Shown: piece after piece, positions 52,188 through 60,000 of the stretch
Layout: each line of letters starts with the position of its first letter
How positions within the stretch are numbered: position 1 is the stretch's first letter
Assembly (NCBI RefSeq): GCF_947496075.1
Contig: NZ_CANMBJ010000006.1
Location: forward strand, 62,001-126,000
Origin: an uncultured Tateyamaria sp.
GTDB lineage: Bacteria > Pseudomonadota > Alphaproteobacteria > Rhodobacterales > Rhodobacteraceae
Length of the DNA: 64,000 nucleotides
Reading direction: 5' to 3'
Position numbers and translations under genes: made by a program
The notes under the pieces: model-generated
Databases searched by the model: none
What the model was told of the DNA's origin: nothing
What the model saw: only the letters and a program-made list of their open reading frames with translations

Positions 52188-52969
52188 CGGATTTGCGTCA
52201 TCGCACCCATCATTTGATCGGCGGCTGAGATTACTTTTGAGTTCATCTCGTATCCGCGTTGCGCAGCAATCAAATCTGTAATCTCGCGAACCGCATCCAC
52301 TGAGCTTTCTTCGAGATAGCCCTGGCGCAATGTCCCGAGACCATCAAGGCCCGGCGTCGTGACAACTGGCGGACCAGAGGCATCCGTTTCGGCAAACAGG
52401 TTGCTGCCAAGGGCCTCCAATCCTTTTGGATTGGAAAACCCAGTCAAATCAAATTGGCCAATTAGCTGCCCTGCGGCCGCATCCGCGAAATAGGCATAGA
52501 CTTCGCCATCACCGTTGATCGAGATGCTGCGCGCATCCTCAGGAACCACAATTTCAGGCGCTACGGCATAGCCATCAGACGTTACGATAAGTCCTTCGCC
52601 AGTTCGTTTGAGTGCGCCGTCGCGAGTGTACGCTGTTTGTCCGGAGGGCAATGTAACTTCGAAATAACCATTACCATCGATGGCCAAATCAAGATCACCG
52701 CCGGTTGCAGCAAGCGAACCCTGTGCCAAATGCACTGACACTGCAGCTGGGCGAACCCCCAATCCCAGCTGGACACCCGTTGGCAAGACCGTTCCATCTG
52801 ATGCGTTGATTGCACCCGGCCGTGTCATCTGTTGATAGTGCAAATCGGCAAATTCAGCGCGTCGCGCATTGTACCCCGTTGTGCTCATGTTCGCGAGGTT
52901 GTTGGATATTGTTTCCACCCGCATTTGCTGGGCCAACATACCCGTCGCAGCGATTTTGAGAGCGCGCAT
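52184..52969 (-). CDS. flgG: Flagellar distal rod protein FlgG
   Basis: 261 residues. It opens MRALKIAATGMLAQQMRVETISNNLANMSTTGYNARRAEF, the rod-protein N terminus, and ends VDAVREITDLIAAQRGYEMNSKVISAADQM, the conserved C-terminal helix. Full length for FlgG. Confidence 0.96.
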   Translation of the reverse strand: MRALKIAATGMLAQQMRVETISNNLANMSTTGYNARRAEFADLHYQQMTRPGAINASDGTVLPTGVQLGLGVRPAAVSVHLAQGSLAATGGDLDLAIDGNGYFEVTLPSGQTAYTRDGALKRTGEGLIVTSDGYAVAPEIVVPEDARSISINGDGEVYAYFADAAAGQLIGQFDLTGFSNPKGLEALGSNLFAETDASGPPVVTTPGLDGLGTLRQGYLEESSVDAVREITDLIAAQRGYEMNSKVISAADQMMGAMTQIR

Positions 52970-52979
52970 TGAAGTCTCC

Positions 52980-53699
52980 TTAGTTGGATTTCAACATGGC
53001 ATCCATCGCACGACGGACCCGTTCATCTTCAGAATTGAGAAAGTCTTGACCCATCTCATAAGCCCGCTGGATTTCGATCATCCTTGCAAGTTGACCTATC
53101 GGATCGACGTTGGATTCTTCGACAAAACCTTGCAAAATTCGCGCGGTATCTGATGGTTCGAACCCCGCGTCAGAGCTGAACATAACCCCCCCCTCGCGGA
53201 TGAGCGTTGTCCGATCTACGGGCTCAACAAGGCCGATCTGGCCCACGAATGCTCCATCTGCGCTGATCGATCCATCGGGAGACACCGAAAGCGCCCTTAC
53301 CCCCGGAGGAACAAATACTGGGGCGCCGCCAGCGTCCAGAACCGCGTGACCATCAGGCGTAACCAAATCGCCTTGTCCATTCGGAGAGAAACTACCAGCC
53401 CGCGTAACGCGCTCACCTTCGGGTGTCTGGATCAGAAAGAAACCATCGCCCTCAATCGCGAAATCGTAAGTTCCACCAGTTTGGGTCAATGTACCCTGAA
53501 CGAAAGATGTTTCTCGGACATTGCCGTGGCCCATCGATAGGGATGGTCCGCCTCGCATGCCTTGCACATACTCTGAAAAGACCAAACCTTCTTGGCGGTA
53601 TCCGGTGGTTGCACTGTTTGCGATGTTGTTTGCAACGATCTGCATTTCACGCATCAACCCGGACTGGCGTGTAAGCGTTATGTAACCGGTGTTGTCCAT
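52980..53699 (-). CDS. flgF: Flagellar proximal rod protein FlgF
   Basis: 239 residues. The ATG at 53699 has a strong GGAGG 5 bases before it, inside the fliQ stop. N terminus MDNTGYITLTRQSGLMREMQ then IVANNIANSATTGYRQEG; C terminus VDPIGQLARMIEIQRAYEMG. Rod protein between fliQ and flgG. Confidence 0.93.
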   Translation of the reverse strand: MDNTGYITLTRQSGLMREMQIVANNIANSATTGYRQEGLVFSEYVQGMRGGPSLSMGHGNVRETSFVQGTLTQTGGTYDFAIEGDGFFLIQTPEGERVTRAGSFSPNGQGDLVTPDGHAVLDAGGAPVFVPPGVRALSVSPDGSISADGAFVGQIGLVEPVDRTTLIREGGVMFSSDAGFEPSDTARILQGFVEESNVDPIGQLARMIEIQRAYEMGQDFLNSEDERVRRAMDAMLKSN

Positions 53700-53700
53700 A

Positions 53701-53970
53701 TCAACCTCCGACAATCAGCGGGATAATCCGACTTTGAAAAAAGGAAACTAGGGTGTGGGTCATGAAACCCATCGACAACCAAAAGACGACAACAATTGCT
53801 GCGAGCTTGGGTACAAATGTGAGTGTCATTTCCTGAATGGATGTGAGTGCCTGCACCAAACCAATGGATACCCCGGCCACCAACGCGACCGTTAGTATCG
53901 GCATAGAAACCAAAACGGCAATCCACAGACCCTGACGCAATGTGTCGAAGAAGATGACTTCATTCAACAT
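53701..53970 (-). CDS. fliQ: Flagellar export protein FliQ
   Basis: 89 residues with two membrane helices. LVSMPILTVALVAGVSIGLV and QALTSIQEMTLTFVPKLAAI are the FliQ consensus. The last codons contain the ribosome site of flgF, so the two are tightly coupled. Export-gate subunit with FliP and FliR. Confidence 0.95.
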   Translation of the reverse strand: MLNEVIFFDTLRQGLWIAVLVSMPILTVALVAGVSIGLVQALTSIQEMTLTFVPKLAAIVVVFWLSMGFMTHTLVSFFQSRIIPLIVGG

Positions 53971-53971
53971 G

Positions 53972-54256
53972 TCAGACAGGCATCCTCAGGATTTCTTGAT
54001 AGGCCTCGACAACCTTGTTTCGTACGGTGACAGCTGTTTCAACAGCAAGCTCGGTTTGGGCAAGGGCCTGCACCAGCGCATGTGGATCTGCCTGGCCGAT
54101 CATTGCGTTCTTTGCGACCTGCTCGCCTTGTGCAAGTGTCTGCGCAAAGTCCATGGCCACCTTGCCGAAAACACTGCCGCCGGTGCCTTGACCAGGCTGC
54201 GTCGCCGGTCGAAGTGCCGTATAGTTCTGAGCTGCCGATAGTGCTGCGATTTCCAT
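53972..54256 (-). CDS. fliE: Flagellar hook-basal body protein FliE
   Basis: 94 residues. FGKVAMDFAQTLAQGEQVAK then ADPHALVQALAQTELAVETAV and VVEAYQEILRMPV, the C-terminal FliE motif. Joins the MS ring to the rod. One base before fliQ. Confidence 0.93.
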   Translation of the reverse strand: MEIAALSAAQNYTALRPATQPGQGTGGSVFGKVAMDFAQTLAQGEQVAKNAMIGQADPHALVQALAQTELAVETAVTVRNKVVEAYQEILRMPV

Positions 54257-54283
54257 TCTGGATCTCCTTCAAGCTGCGCGCAT

Positions 54284-54676
54284 TCAGCGGCGCAGTAGTT
54301 GCATCAAGCTGGACGACATTTGCCGCGTTTGTTCGAATATCTTCAGATTTGCCTCGTAGCTGCGCTGTGCTTCGCGCGCGTCGGCCAACTCGATCAACAG
54401 GTCTACATTCGACCCTTCATAGTGGCCCGTTTCATCTGCCATCGGATGTCCCGGATCATAAATACGCGCAAGCGGACGATCATCGAGCGACATACGCCCT
54501 ACCTCGACATTGGCAACGCCTTGGTCGGCATCGAACTCTGTCCGAAACGGTATGGTCTTGCGCCTATAGCCTGGTGTGTCCGAGTTCGAGATATTTTCAG
54601 ACAAGTGACGCAAACGAGATGCCTGAGCCTTTAGACCGCTGGCGGACACCGAGAGAGATTTTGCAAATTCGCTCAT
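54284..54676 (-). CDS. flgC: Flagellar rod protein FlgC
   Basis: 130 residues, start at ATG 54676 with AAGGA before it. N terminus EFAKSLSVSASGLKAQASRL then SENISNSDTPGYRRKT; C terminus VDLLIELADAREAQRSYEAN. Typical full-length FlgC. Confidence 0.94.
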   Translation of the reverse strand: MSEFAKSLSVSASGLKAQASRLRHLSENISNSDTPGYRRKTIPFRTEFDADQGVANVEVGRMSLDDRPLARIYDPGHPMADETGHYEGSNVDLLIELADAREAQRSYEANLKIFEQTRQMSSSLMQLLRR

Positions 54677-54686
54677 TGGAAGTTCC

Positions 54687-55079
54687 TTATTGGCGTCCCA
54701 AGCTAGAACGCAGAATGTTGAGAGCCGATTTGTAGATAGCCAGAGATCTGTCATGTTGCCGCTTTGCTTCGGTCGCGCGCAGCATTTCAGTTTCTAGCGA
54801 AACGGTGTTTCCATCTGGTGAGGCGAACGACTTATCTTGTTCTGTCGTTGCTTCGGCAGTGTTTGATGGACTGCCGTTCATATGAGAATGCCGCGTGGCG
54901 CGCTGCGAAAAAGCAGAACCTTCGCCCGGTCCATAGATATCCGTGAAACTTGGAAGGTCACGTGCAACGTAGCCAGGCGTATCGGCGTTTGCGACATTTT
55001 GCGCAATCACCGCCTGCCTTTGACCGGCATGTATCGCCATCGCTTGTGCCGACTCAAAAACGGCCAGATTTTGAAACAT
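54687..55079 (-). CDS. flgB: Flagellar rod protein FlgB
   Basis: 130 residues, start at ATG 55079. AMAIHAGQRQAVIAQNVANA then DTPGYVARDLPSF is the FlgB N-terminal motif. First gene of the long minus-strand rod operon. A CtrA-like motif lies in the region shared with fliI (55103-55118). Confidence 0.92.
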   Translation of the reverse strand: MFQNLAVFESAQAMAIHAGQRQAVIAQNVANADTPGYVARDLPSFTDIYGPGEGSAFSQRATRHSHMNGSPSNTAEATTEQDKSFASPDGNTVSLETEMLRATEAKRQHDRSLAIYKSALNILRSSLGRQ

Positions 55080-55102
55080 CGGGGCTTCTCCCTCGTGCAA
55101 TT

Positions 55103-55118
55103 TCAATCAACGCTTAAC
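55103..55118 (+). promoter_or_regulatory. CtrA-like site in the flgB/fliI divergent region
   Basis: TCAATCAACGCTTAAC: TCAA-N7-TTAAC, 8 of 9 consensus bases, 24 bases from flgB and 44 bases before fliI. By-eye match. Confidence 0.4.
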
Positions 55119-55161
55119 TCTGATTCCCTAAGAAACTGTGTGCAAACATCAGGAGGATCCG

Positions 55162-56514
55162 ATGCGCCAAGCCGTGCGATTGCAAATGTTGAAAGCCCAA
55201 CTCGCAGACATTCAGGTCATGTATCCAATTGGCCGGATCAGTGCGGCACACGGAAGTGTCCTTACCGTGTCAGGCTTGAATGAACGTGCAAAGATTGGGG
55301 ATCGCGTGTTGGTCTCGCGTCAGTCGGATGAACCCCTTTCGGCGGAGGTCGTGCAACTATCACAAGCAGCTGTAACTGTTATGCCAGACGGTCCCTTTGA
55401 GGGCATCGCACTCGGCGACCGTGTGACTATCGATACCCAAAGCAAGATTGCACCAAATGAAAGTTGGCTCGGTCGCATTCTTGATCCGGACGGCAACCCG
55501 CTTGATGGAAAACCTGTTAGCCGAGGATTGGCACCGCGTGCGCTAAAGAATGAGCCCCCAGCTGCAGCATCTCGGCGTGCGCTTGGACCCCGATTGGAAA
55601 CGGGACATGTTGTATTCGACACAATGCTGCCGATTGTTCGCGGGCAGCGTATAGGTTTGTTTGCCGGTTCCGGTGTAGGAAAGTCGAGCCTGATGGGGCG
55701 ATTGGCCCAACGCATGTCGGCAGATGTTGTCGTAATCGCAATGATCGGTGAGAGGGGCCGCGAAGTACGCCAGTTTGTTGATGATGTCCTTGGGCCTGAG
55801 GGATTGGCGCGCTCAGTTGTAGTTGCAGCGACATCCGATCAGTCCCCTTTGCTCAGACGCCGATGCGCTTGGACTGCTATGGCTGTTGCGGAGCATTTCC
55901 GCGATGAGGGAAAATCCGTTCTATTGCTCGCTGATTCGGTCACTCGTTTTGCAGAGGCACATCGCGAGGTTGCGGTTGCTGCGGGTGAAGCGCCAGTGTT
56001 GCGCGGTTTCCCTGCCTCCACCTCGCATCTAATCATGTCACTGTGCGAACGTGCTGGCCCAGGCGGACCAGATCAGGGCGACATAACTGCGGTGTTCAGC
56101 GTACTGGTTGCTGGTTCTGATATGGATGAACCAATAGCTGATATTCTGCGCGGCGTACTGGATGGGCATGTGGTATTGGATCGAGGAATTGCAGAGCGGG
56201 GGCACTTTCCAGCTATCGACGTTCTGCAATCTGTTTCGCGAAGCCTACCAGCGGCAGCTTCAAGAGCGGAGAACGAGACAATCGCACAGGTCCGAAAGCT
56301 CATGAGCGTCTACACGCAAAACCAAATGATGATCAGCGCCGGGCTCTACACACAGGGAGCGGATGCCGAAATAGATGGAGCACTGCAGGCATGGCCCCAT
56401 CTAGACAAGGCGATGACATTGGTTCACAGCGAAGGATGTGCACATAGTTTCGATCAACTGAAGCTGGCGTTGCGCCGCGGCGGTAGCACCAACAACCGCA
56501 GTGCGTCCCGTTAA
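55162..56514 (+). CDS. fliI: Flagellum-specific ATPase FliI
   Basis: 450 residues. The ATG at 55162 has AGGAGG before it. Walker A GLFAGSGVGKSSL with K174, then AMIGERGREVRQFVDD, SVTRFAEAHREVAVAAGE and DEPIADILRGVLDGHVVLDR, the F1-beta-like core of FliI. It is divergent from flgB. It lies alone on the plus strand, away from fliH. Confidence 0.96.
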   Translation: MRQAVRLQMLKAQLADIQVMYPIGRISAAHGSVLTVSGLNERAKIGDRVLVSRQSDEPLSAEVVQLSQAAVTVMPDGPFEGIALGDRVTIDTQSKIAPNESWLGRILDPDGNPLDGKPVSRGLAPRALKNEPPAAASRRALGPRLETGHVVFDTMLPIVRGQRIGLFAGSGVGKSSLMGRLAQRMSADVVVIAMIGERGREVRQFVDDVLGPEGLARSVVVAATSDQSPLLRRRCAWTAMAVAEHFRDEGKSVLLLADSVTRFAEAHREVAVAAGEAPVLRGFPASTSHLIMSLCERAGPGGPDQGDITAVFSVLVAGSDMDEPIADILRGVLDGHVVLDRGIAERGHFPAIDVLQSVSRSLPAAASRAENETIAQVRKLMSVYTQNQMMISAGLYTQGADAEIDGALQAWPHLDKAMTLVHSEGCAHSFDQLKLALRRGGSTNNRSASR

Positions 56515-56614
56515 TTGCTGCGCTTGACCATTGTATGACTGACGACCTTCACAAGTTCGACTGCCGCATCAATAATTCCAAAAGTACGTGCACGCAGCGA
56601 ATGATCGAATCGGC

Positions 56615-57403
56615 TCAGGAGCTCAATAGAGTAAGGGCAATTGACGCGCCAGACGCTCCGCTTCCGATTTGGCCCAACTGCGAACGTGCTAGATATGTTG
56701 TGACCAAGCGATCGAGTGTTTCCGGGTCGGCAAAATCTGCAGGATCACTGACACCCAACACTCGTTCGGACCTGTCTTGAAACACAGATAATTGCTGGTC
56801 GATATCAATTTGCCCAAAAGCTTGGGGCAATCCTAAAGCGGTCTCAAAAAGAGTTCTTAGAGGCGGTTGTCCCATGATGCTGAACCACTTCGCTGCATCG
56901 GTTCCAGAGCCCTGAACTACGTCTGGAAGCGTCCGCTCAGCATAAAGCGCGATACGCATCGACTCATCTTGGTTGCCGGTTTCGACTTCGAAACTATTGG
57001 CCTGGAACTTCGCAATTATGTCATCAACAAAGCCTGGCTTTAACGCGCCCCTGATCTCTCCGGGGCCAAAGCCAAAAGCCTCCGAAAAGTCTCTGTAGCG
57101 ACTATCCGAAAAGCGATTTGCCAATGCGTCATCTGCAGTGGTGCCATCGCTCAACATTTTTTGAATAAAGAAAGTATTGTTTATGTCGTCTGACAAGCCA
57201 AAGGCACCCATTGCCACGGTCAACAACTGACGATCTGATACCAATTCTTCTGCCGTACCGACGGATGCGATTTTTTCCGCAAAGTGATCAGTATCTCGTT
57301 TCAGCTCCGTTGACTGGCTGAATACAGAAAGCTGCTGATCATACGTTCGTTGTAGAAACTGCCACCCGGCCAAACCGGAAGAAATCAAAACTGGCTGGTA
57401 CAT
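56615..57403 (-). CDS. DUF1217 flagellar-cluster protein
   Basis: 262 residues. It starts MYQPVLISSGLAGWQFLQRT and is mainly alpha-helical, with FGFGPGEIRGALKPGFVDDI; the AGW-x-FL and repeated helical units fit DUF1217. Found near flbT and flaF in many alphaproteobacterial flagellar clusters; function not known. Last gene of the flagellin-flaF-flbT set. Confidence 0.75.
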   Translation of the reverse strand: MYQPVLISSGLAGWQFLQRTYDQQLSVFSQSTELKRDTDHFAEKIASVGTAEELVSDRQLLTVAMGAFGLSDDINNTFFIQKMLSDGTTADDALANRFSDSRYRDFSEAFGFGPGEIRGALKPGFVDDIIAKFQANSFEVETGNQDESMRIALYAERTLPDVVQGSGTDAAKWFSIMGQPPLRTLFETALGLPQAFGQIDIDQQLSVFQDRSERVLGVSDPADFADPETLDRLVTTYLARSQLGQIGSGASGASIALTLLSS

Positions 57404-57405
57404 GG

Positions 57406-57807
57406 TTAGTGGTTCGCTGCCAACAGACGCTCTTCACGGGGTAGAAGGGCGCGCAGTGCCTTAAGGCACTTGTAGTGATCATCGTGTACAAGAGCGTGCG
57501 ACGCGATATCGAGATGTTTGCGGCTGTCAGAGTCGATAAATATCTGGCTCAACTCCTCGATGCTGCGCAACAACCATTGACGCGAGTCGGTCTTGTCACT
57601 GTCACCTGATAAAACGAGCTGAACAGCGTAGCACACACGCCGAACTGGAGTTGTCGCGTCTTGCGGGTGGATCGCGTCACGCAAACGCAAAATGTTCGCA
57701 TCAGAAGAAACAATTGCCAACCGGCTTCTACGATCGCCATTTTCAATGACCGCTCCATTGATCAGTATGCGCTCTTTCGGACCAAGCTTTAGAATGAGAC
57801 CACTCAT
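57406..57807 (-). CDS. flbT: Flagellin translation regulator FlbT
   Basis: 133 residues. MSGLILKLGPKERILINGAV then IENGDRRSRLAI is the FlbT start; HLDIASHALVHDDHYKCLKALRALLPREE the C-terminal region. In Caulobacter FlbT represses flagellin mRNA translation when the hook is incomplete. Overlaps flaF by 4 bases. Confidence 0.92.
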   Translation of the reverse strand: MSGLILKLGPKERILINGAVIENGDRRSRLAIVSSDANILRLRDAIHPQDATTPVRRVCYAVQLVLSGDSDKTDSRQWLLRSIEELSQIFIDSDSRKHLDIASHALVHDDHYKCLKALRALLPREERLLAANH

Positions 57808-58181
57808 TTTGAAGGTCCTTCCACTTTTAGACCACGCAAAACAGCCATATTTATTTCGAGTAAAGGCAACACTGATGCCTTTTTGCGCAATACTTTCTTG
57901 GTGTGATGGCGTGTAAATTCGGCCAAGTAGATGATCCGCGCTTTTAGATCTTCTGGCAGCGGATTTTCTTTATCCACAACATCAACGACAAGTGCCGTCC
58001 ACAGCCTTTGATTGTCGTGCAATGCATGCGCGTAACTGGGGAAGTCTGATTTGGCCTTAATGGCCGTGTCGCGCAAACCTTGGGTTACACGGGCTATGAT
58101 TTCATATTCCGCCCGTCGTCCGTTTTTGGTTGATACTGCATGTTCAGTATAGCCACGCATGGCCTGGAGGGTTGCATTCAC
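57804..58181 (-). CDS. flaF: Flagellin synthesis regulator FlaF
   Basis: 125 residues. MNATLQAMRGYTEHAVSTKN, EYEIIARVTQGLRDTA, LHDNQRLWTALVVDVVDKEN and LPEDLKARIIYLAEF are FlaF hallmarks. Acts opposite to FlbT to promote flagellin synthesis. Directly downstream of flagellin and its hairpin. Confidence 0.92.
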   Translation of the reverse strand: MNATLQAMRGYTEHAVSTKNGRRAEYEIIARVTQGLRDTAIKAKSDFPSYAHALHDNQRLWTALVVDVVDKENPLPEDLKARIIYLAEFTRHHTKKVLRKKASVLPLLEINMAVLRGLKVEGPSK

Positions 58182-58207
58182 ACCATCGCCTTTCAGAGGT
58201 TCATGTC

Positions 58208-58244
58208 AGAAGAATGCCGGGGCGATGAACGTCAACGCCCCGGC
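58208..58244 (-). terminator. Hairpin terminator after the flagellin gene
   Basis: 9-bp perfect stem GCCGGGGCG (58216-58224) and CGCCCCGGC (58236-58244) around an 11-base loop, 9 bases after the flagellin stop on the minus strand. It is followed by a partly T-rich ATTCTTCT. Probably a partial terminator that keeps flagellin mRNA in excess over flaF-flbT. Confidence 0.65.
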
Positions 58245-58252
58245 TTGCCTGA

Positions 58253-59095
58253 TTACCGGAACAACGACAGGATTGTCTGCGGTGCCTGGTTGGCGATCGA
58301 AAGCGATTGCACACCCAACTGCTGCTGAGTTTGCAGGGCTTGCAAACGCGCAGATGCTTCTTCCATATCCGCGTCGACAAGCGCGCCGATACCAGATTTC
58401 ATCGCGTCCGTAAGTTTGCTAACAAAAGTATTCTGATCTTCGACCCGTTTCGCAGAAGCGCCCAGTTGAGCAGCTCCGTTGATCGCGGTTTGAAGGAACG
58501 CTTCCATTTCACCCAACGCAGTAGCGGCTGATGCCTGGTCTGTCACAGCCGTACGTCCGGCGATGTCCAGGTTGGCTTCGAAATCAACAGTTGCAACGTC
58601 GATAGTCGAAGCTGTCGGCGCGCCAGATCCAACACGGTCCAAAGACGACAGAATGGTGAGCTGAGTTCCGCCATTACCATCGGTGTCCGTCGCCAACAGA
58701 TTTACGCCATTGAACTGTGACGCACCGATGATGGAAAGAATTTGCGCTTCTTTCTCCGCCATGTCGGCTTCGATTTTCGCGTAGTCAGCTGTTTCACTGT
58801 TGCCCGAAACAGTCAGTTCTTTCATCTCTTCAAGAACGTTTACAATTTGCTCAGCCCCAGCAGACGCAACTGCAACCGTTGACTCACCAACACTCAGAGA
58901 GTCCGAAATCGCGTTGAAACCAGCAACGTCCGATTCCATAACTTTGGAAATCGCCCAAATGGACGAGTTGTCTTTGGCAGACGCGACAGTTTTACCTGTC
59001 GAAATCTCGTTCTGCGTCATCGCCAGGTTTTTGTTGATACCCTTCAGGGTCTGCAGCGCAACCATTGCGCTGTTGTTCGTAAGAATGCTCGACAT
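58253..59095 (-). CDS. fliC: Flagellin
   Basis: 280 residues. N terminus SSILTNNSAMVALQTLKGIN then LAMTQNEISTGKTVASAKDN, C terminus LQALQTQQQLGVQSLSIANQ then APQTILSLFR, both conserved flagellin D0/D1 helices. The middle domain is short, as in many Rhodobacterales. The second ATG (59095) has AGGA at 8 bases and is preferred over 59101. No other flagellin gene is in the window. Confidence 0.96.
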   Translation of the reverse strand: MSSILTNNSAMVALQTLKGINKNLAMTQNEISTGKTVASAKDNSSIWAISKVMESDVAGFNAISDSLSVGESTVAVASAGAEQIVNVLEEMKELTVSGNSETADYAKIEADMAEKEAQILSIIGASQFNGVNLLATDTDGNGGTQLTILSSLDRVGSGAPTASTIDVATVDFEANLDIAGRTAVTDQASAATALGEMEAFLQTAINGAAQLGASAKRVEDQNTFVSKLTDAMKSGIGALVDADMEEASARLQALQTQQQLGVQSLSIANQAPQTILSLFR

Positions 59096-59248
59096 GTGCA
59101 TTTCCTTTTGTCACGGCGCTTTGCGCCCTGGTTTACGTCCCGCCCCCCGATGGGACGGCCAAACTGCCGTTCTGACAAATGCACACCCCTCCACGGGGGT
59201 AATGCGCCACTTGTTGCCAAGTGCGCGATCACCATGACGGTGATTTGC

Positions 59249-59263
59249 CTAACGGATTCCTAA
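59249..59263 (-). promoter_or_regulatory. Weak CtrA-like motif upstream of flagellin
   Basis: On the minus strand TTAG-GAATCCG-TTAG, 6 of 8 half-site bases, about 155 bases upstream of the flagellin start. Weaker than the others and possibly chance. Confidence 0.2.
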
Positions 59264-59303
59264 AGTCGGCAATCCGAAAAGGGCGGATTTGAACTAATCC
59301 TGC

Positions 59304-59663
59304 TCAAGCTCGTTTTTCCAATGCGCCGCAGGACTTTAGATTGACAGACGTGCGCTGCCCCCGCGCGTCATATGTGTCAAGCGACTCACGGACACGTCTG
59401 ACCGCAGACAATCGTCGTGCTACAGATCGCACCCCATCTGCAGCCGATTCCAAAAGGTTCTGGTTCCGCTCGAGCTTGATCCGCAACGCAGTCGATACTT
59501 CGGCATTGGTTGCATCCCAACCTCCAAGCTGTTCAAGCAAACGCGTTTTCTGATCAAACAATCGGCCAACGTCATCAATGTTCCCGTTCAGAACAGCGGT
59601 TCTCTCGGCATCAAGCAGATCCTCGAGTTCTTCTAGTGCGATTTGAAACTCATCCCGTCTCAT
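59304..59663 (-). CDS. FlgN-like chaperone candidate
   Basis: 119 residues, helical and charged: EFQIALEELEDLLDAERTAV then LNGNIDDVGRLFDQKTRLLE fits FlgN-type export chaperones of hook-associated proteins. The start at ATG 59663 has AAGGAG before it and overlaps the flgJ-like gene. Its expected clients FlgK and FlgL are not encoded here. Confidence 0.65.
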   Translation of the reverse strand: MRRDEFQIALEELEDLLDAERTAVLNGNIDDVGRLFDQKTRLLEQLGGWDATNAEVSTALRIKLERNQNLLESAADGVRSVARRLSAVRRVRESLDTYDARGQRTSVNLKSCGALEKRA

Positions 59664-59934
59664 GGCTGCGCTCCTTAAGCGATTCAAACAGTGCCTCAGC
59701 CAGCCCTATGCCACCTGCTTCGACCATTTTTTCAGCTTGGGCTTGCACGAGGAATGATGAAAACTGATCTTCGCCCGCGCCGCCTCCGAACGCGTCACGG
59801 CTTTCTCCAAGCCCTGCCGACTTCAGCATTTCCGCAAGGAATGCTGCCTCAAGTTTTGCGGCAGCCGCACGCAAGGATGTGTCGTGGTGATCAGCAGATG
59901 ACGGCAAACCAGTGTGTATAGAGGTTGTGATCAT
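59650..59934 (-). CDS. Rod-binding protein (FlgJ N-terminal type)
   Basis: 94 residues. AAAAKLEAAFLAEMLKSAGL then GEDQFSSFLVQAQAEKMVEAGGIGLAE matches the FlgJ rod-capping domain, without the muramidase domain. This short form is normal in alphaproteobacteria. Divergent from fliK. Confidence 0.82.
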   Translation of the reverse strand: MITTSIHTGLPSSADHHDTSLRAAAAKLEAAFLAEMLKSAGLGESRDAFGGGAGEDQFSSFLVQAQAEKMVEAGGIGLAEALFESLKERSHETG

Positions 59935-60000
59935 TGGCGTTCCTTAGAATTGGATGAATTTTCCCAACCCTTGCTGATCAGCGGTAAAGAACCAGTAACT

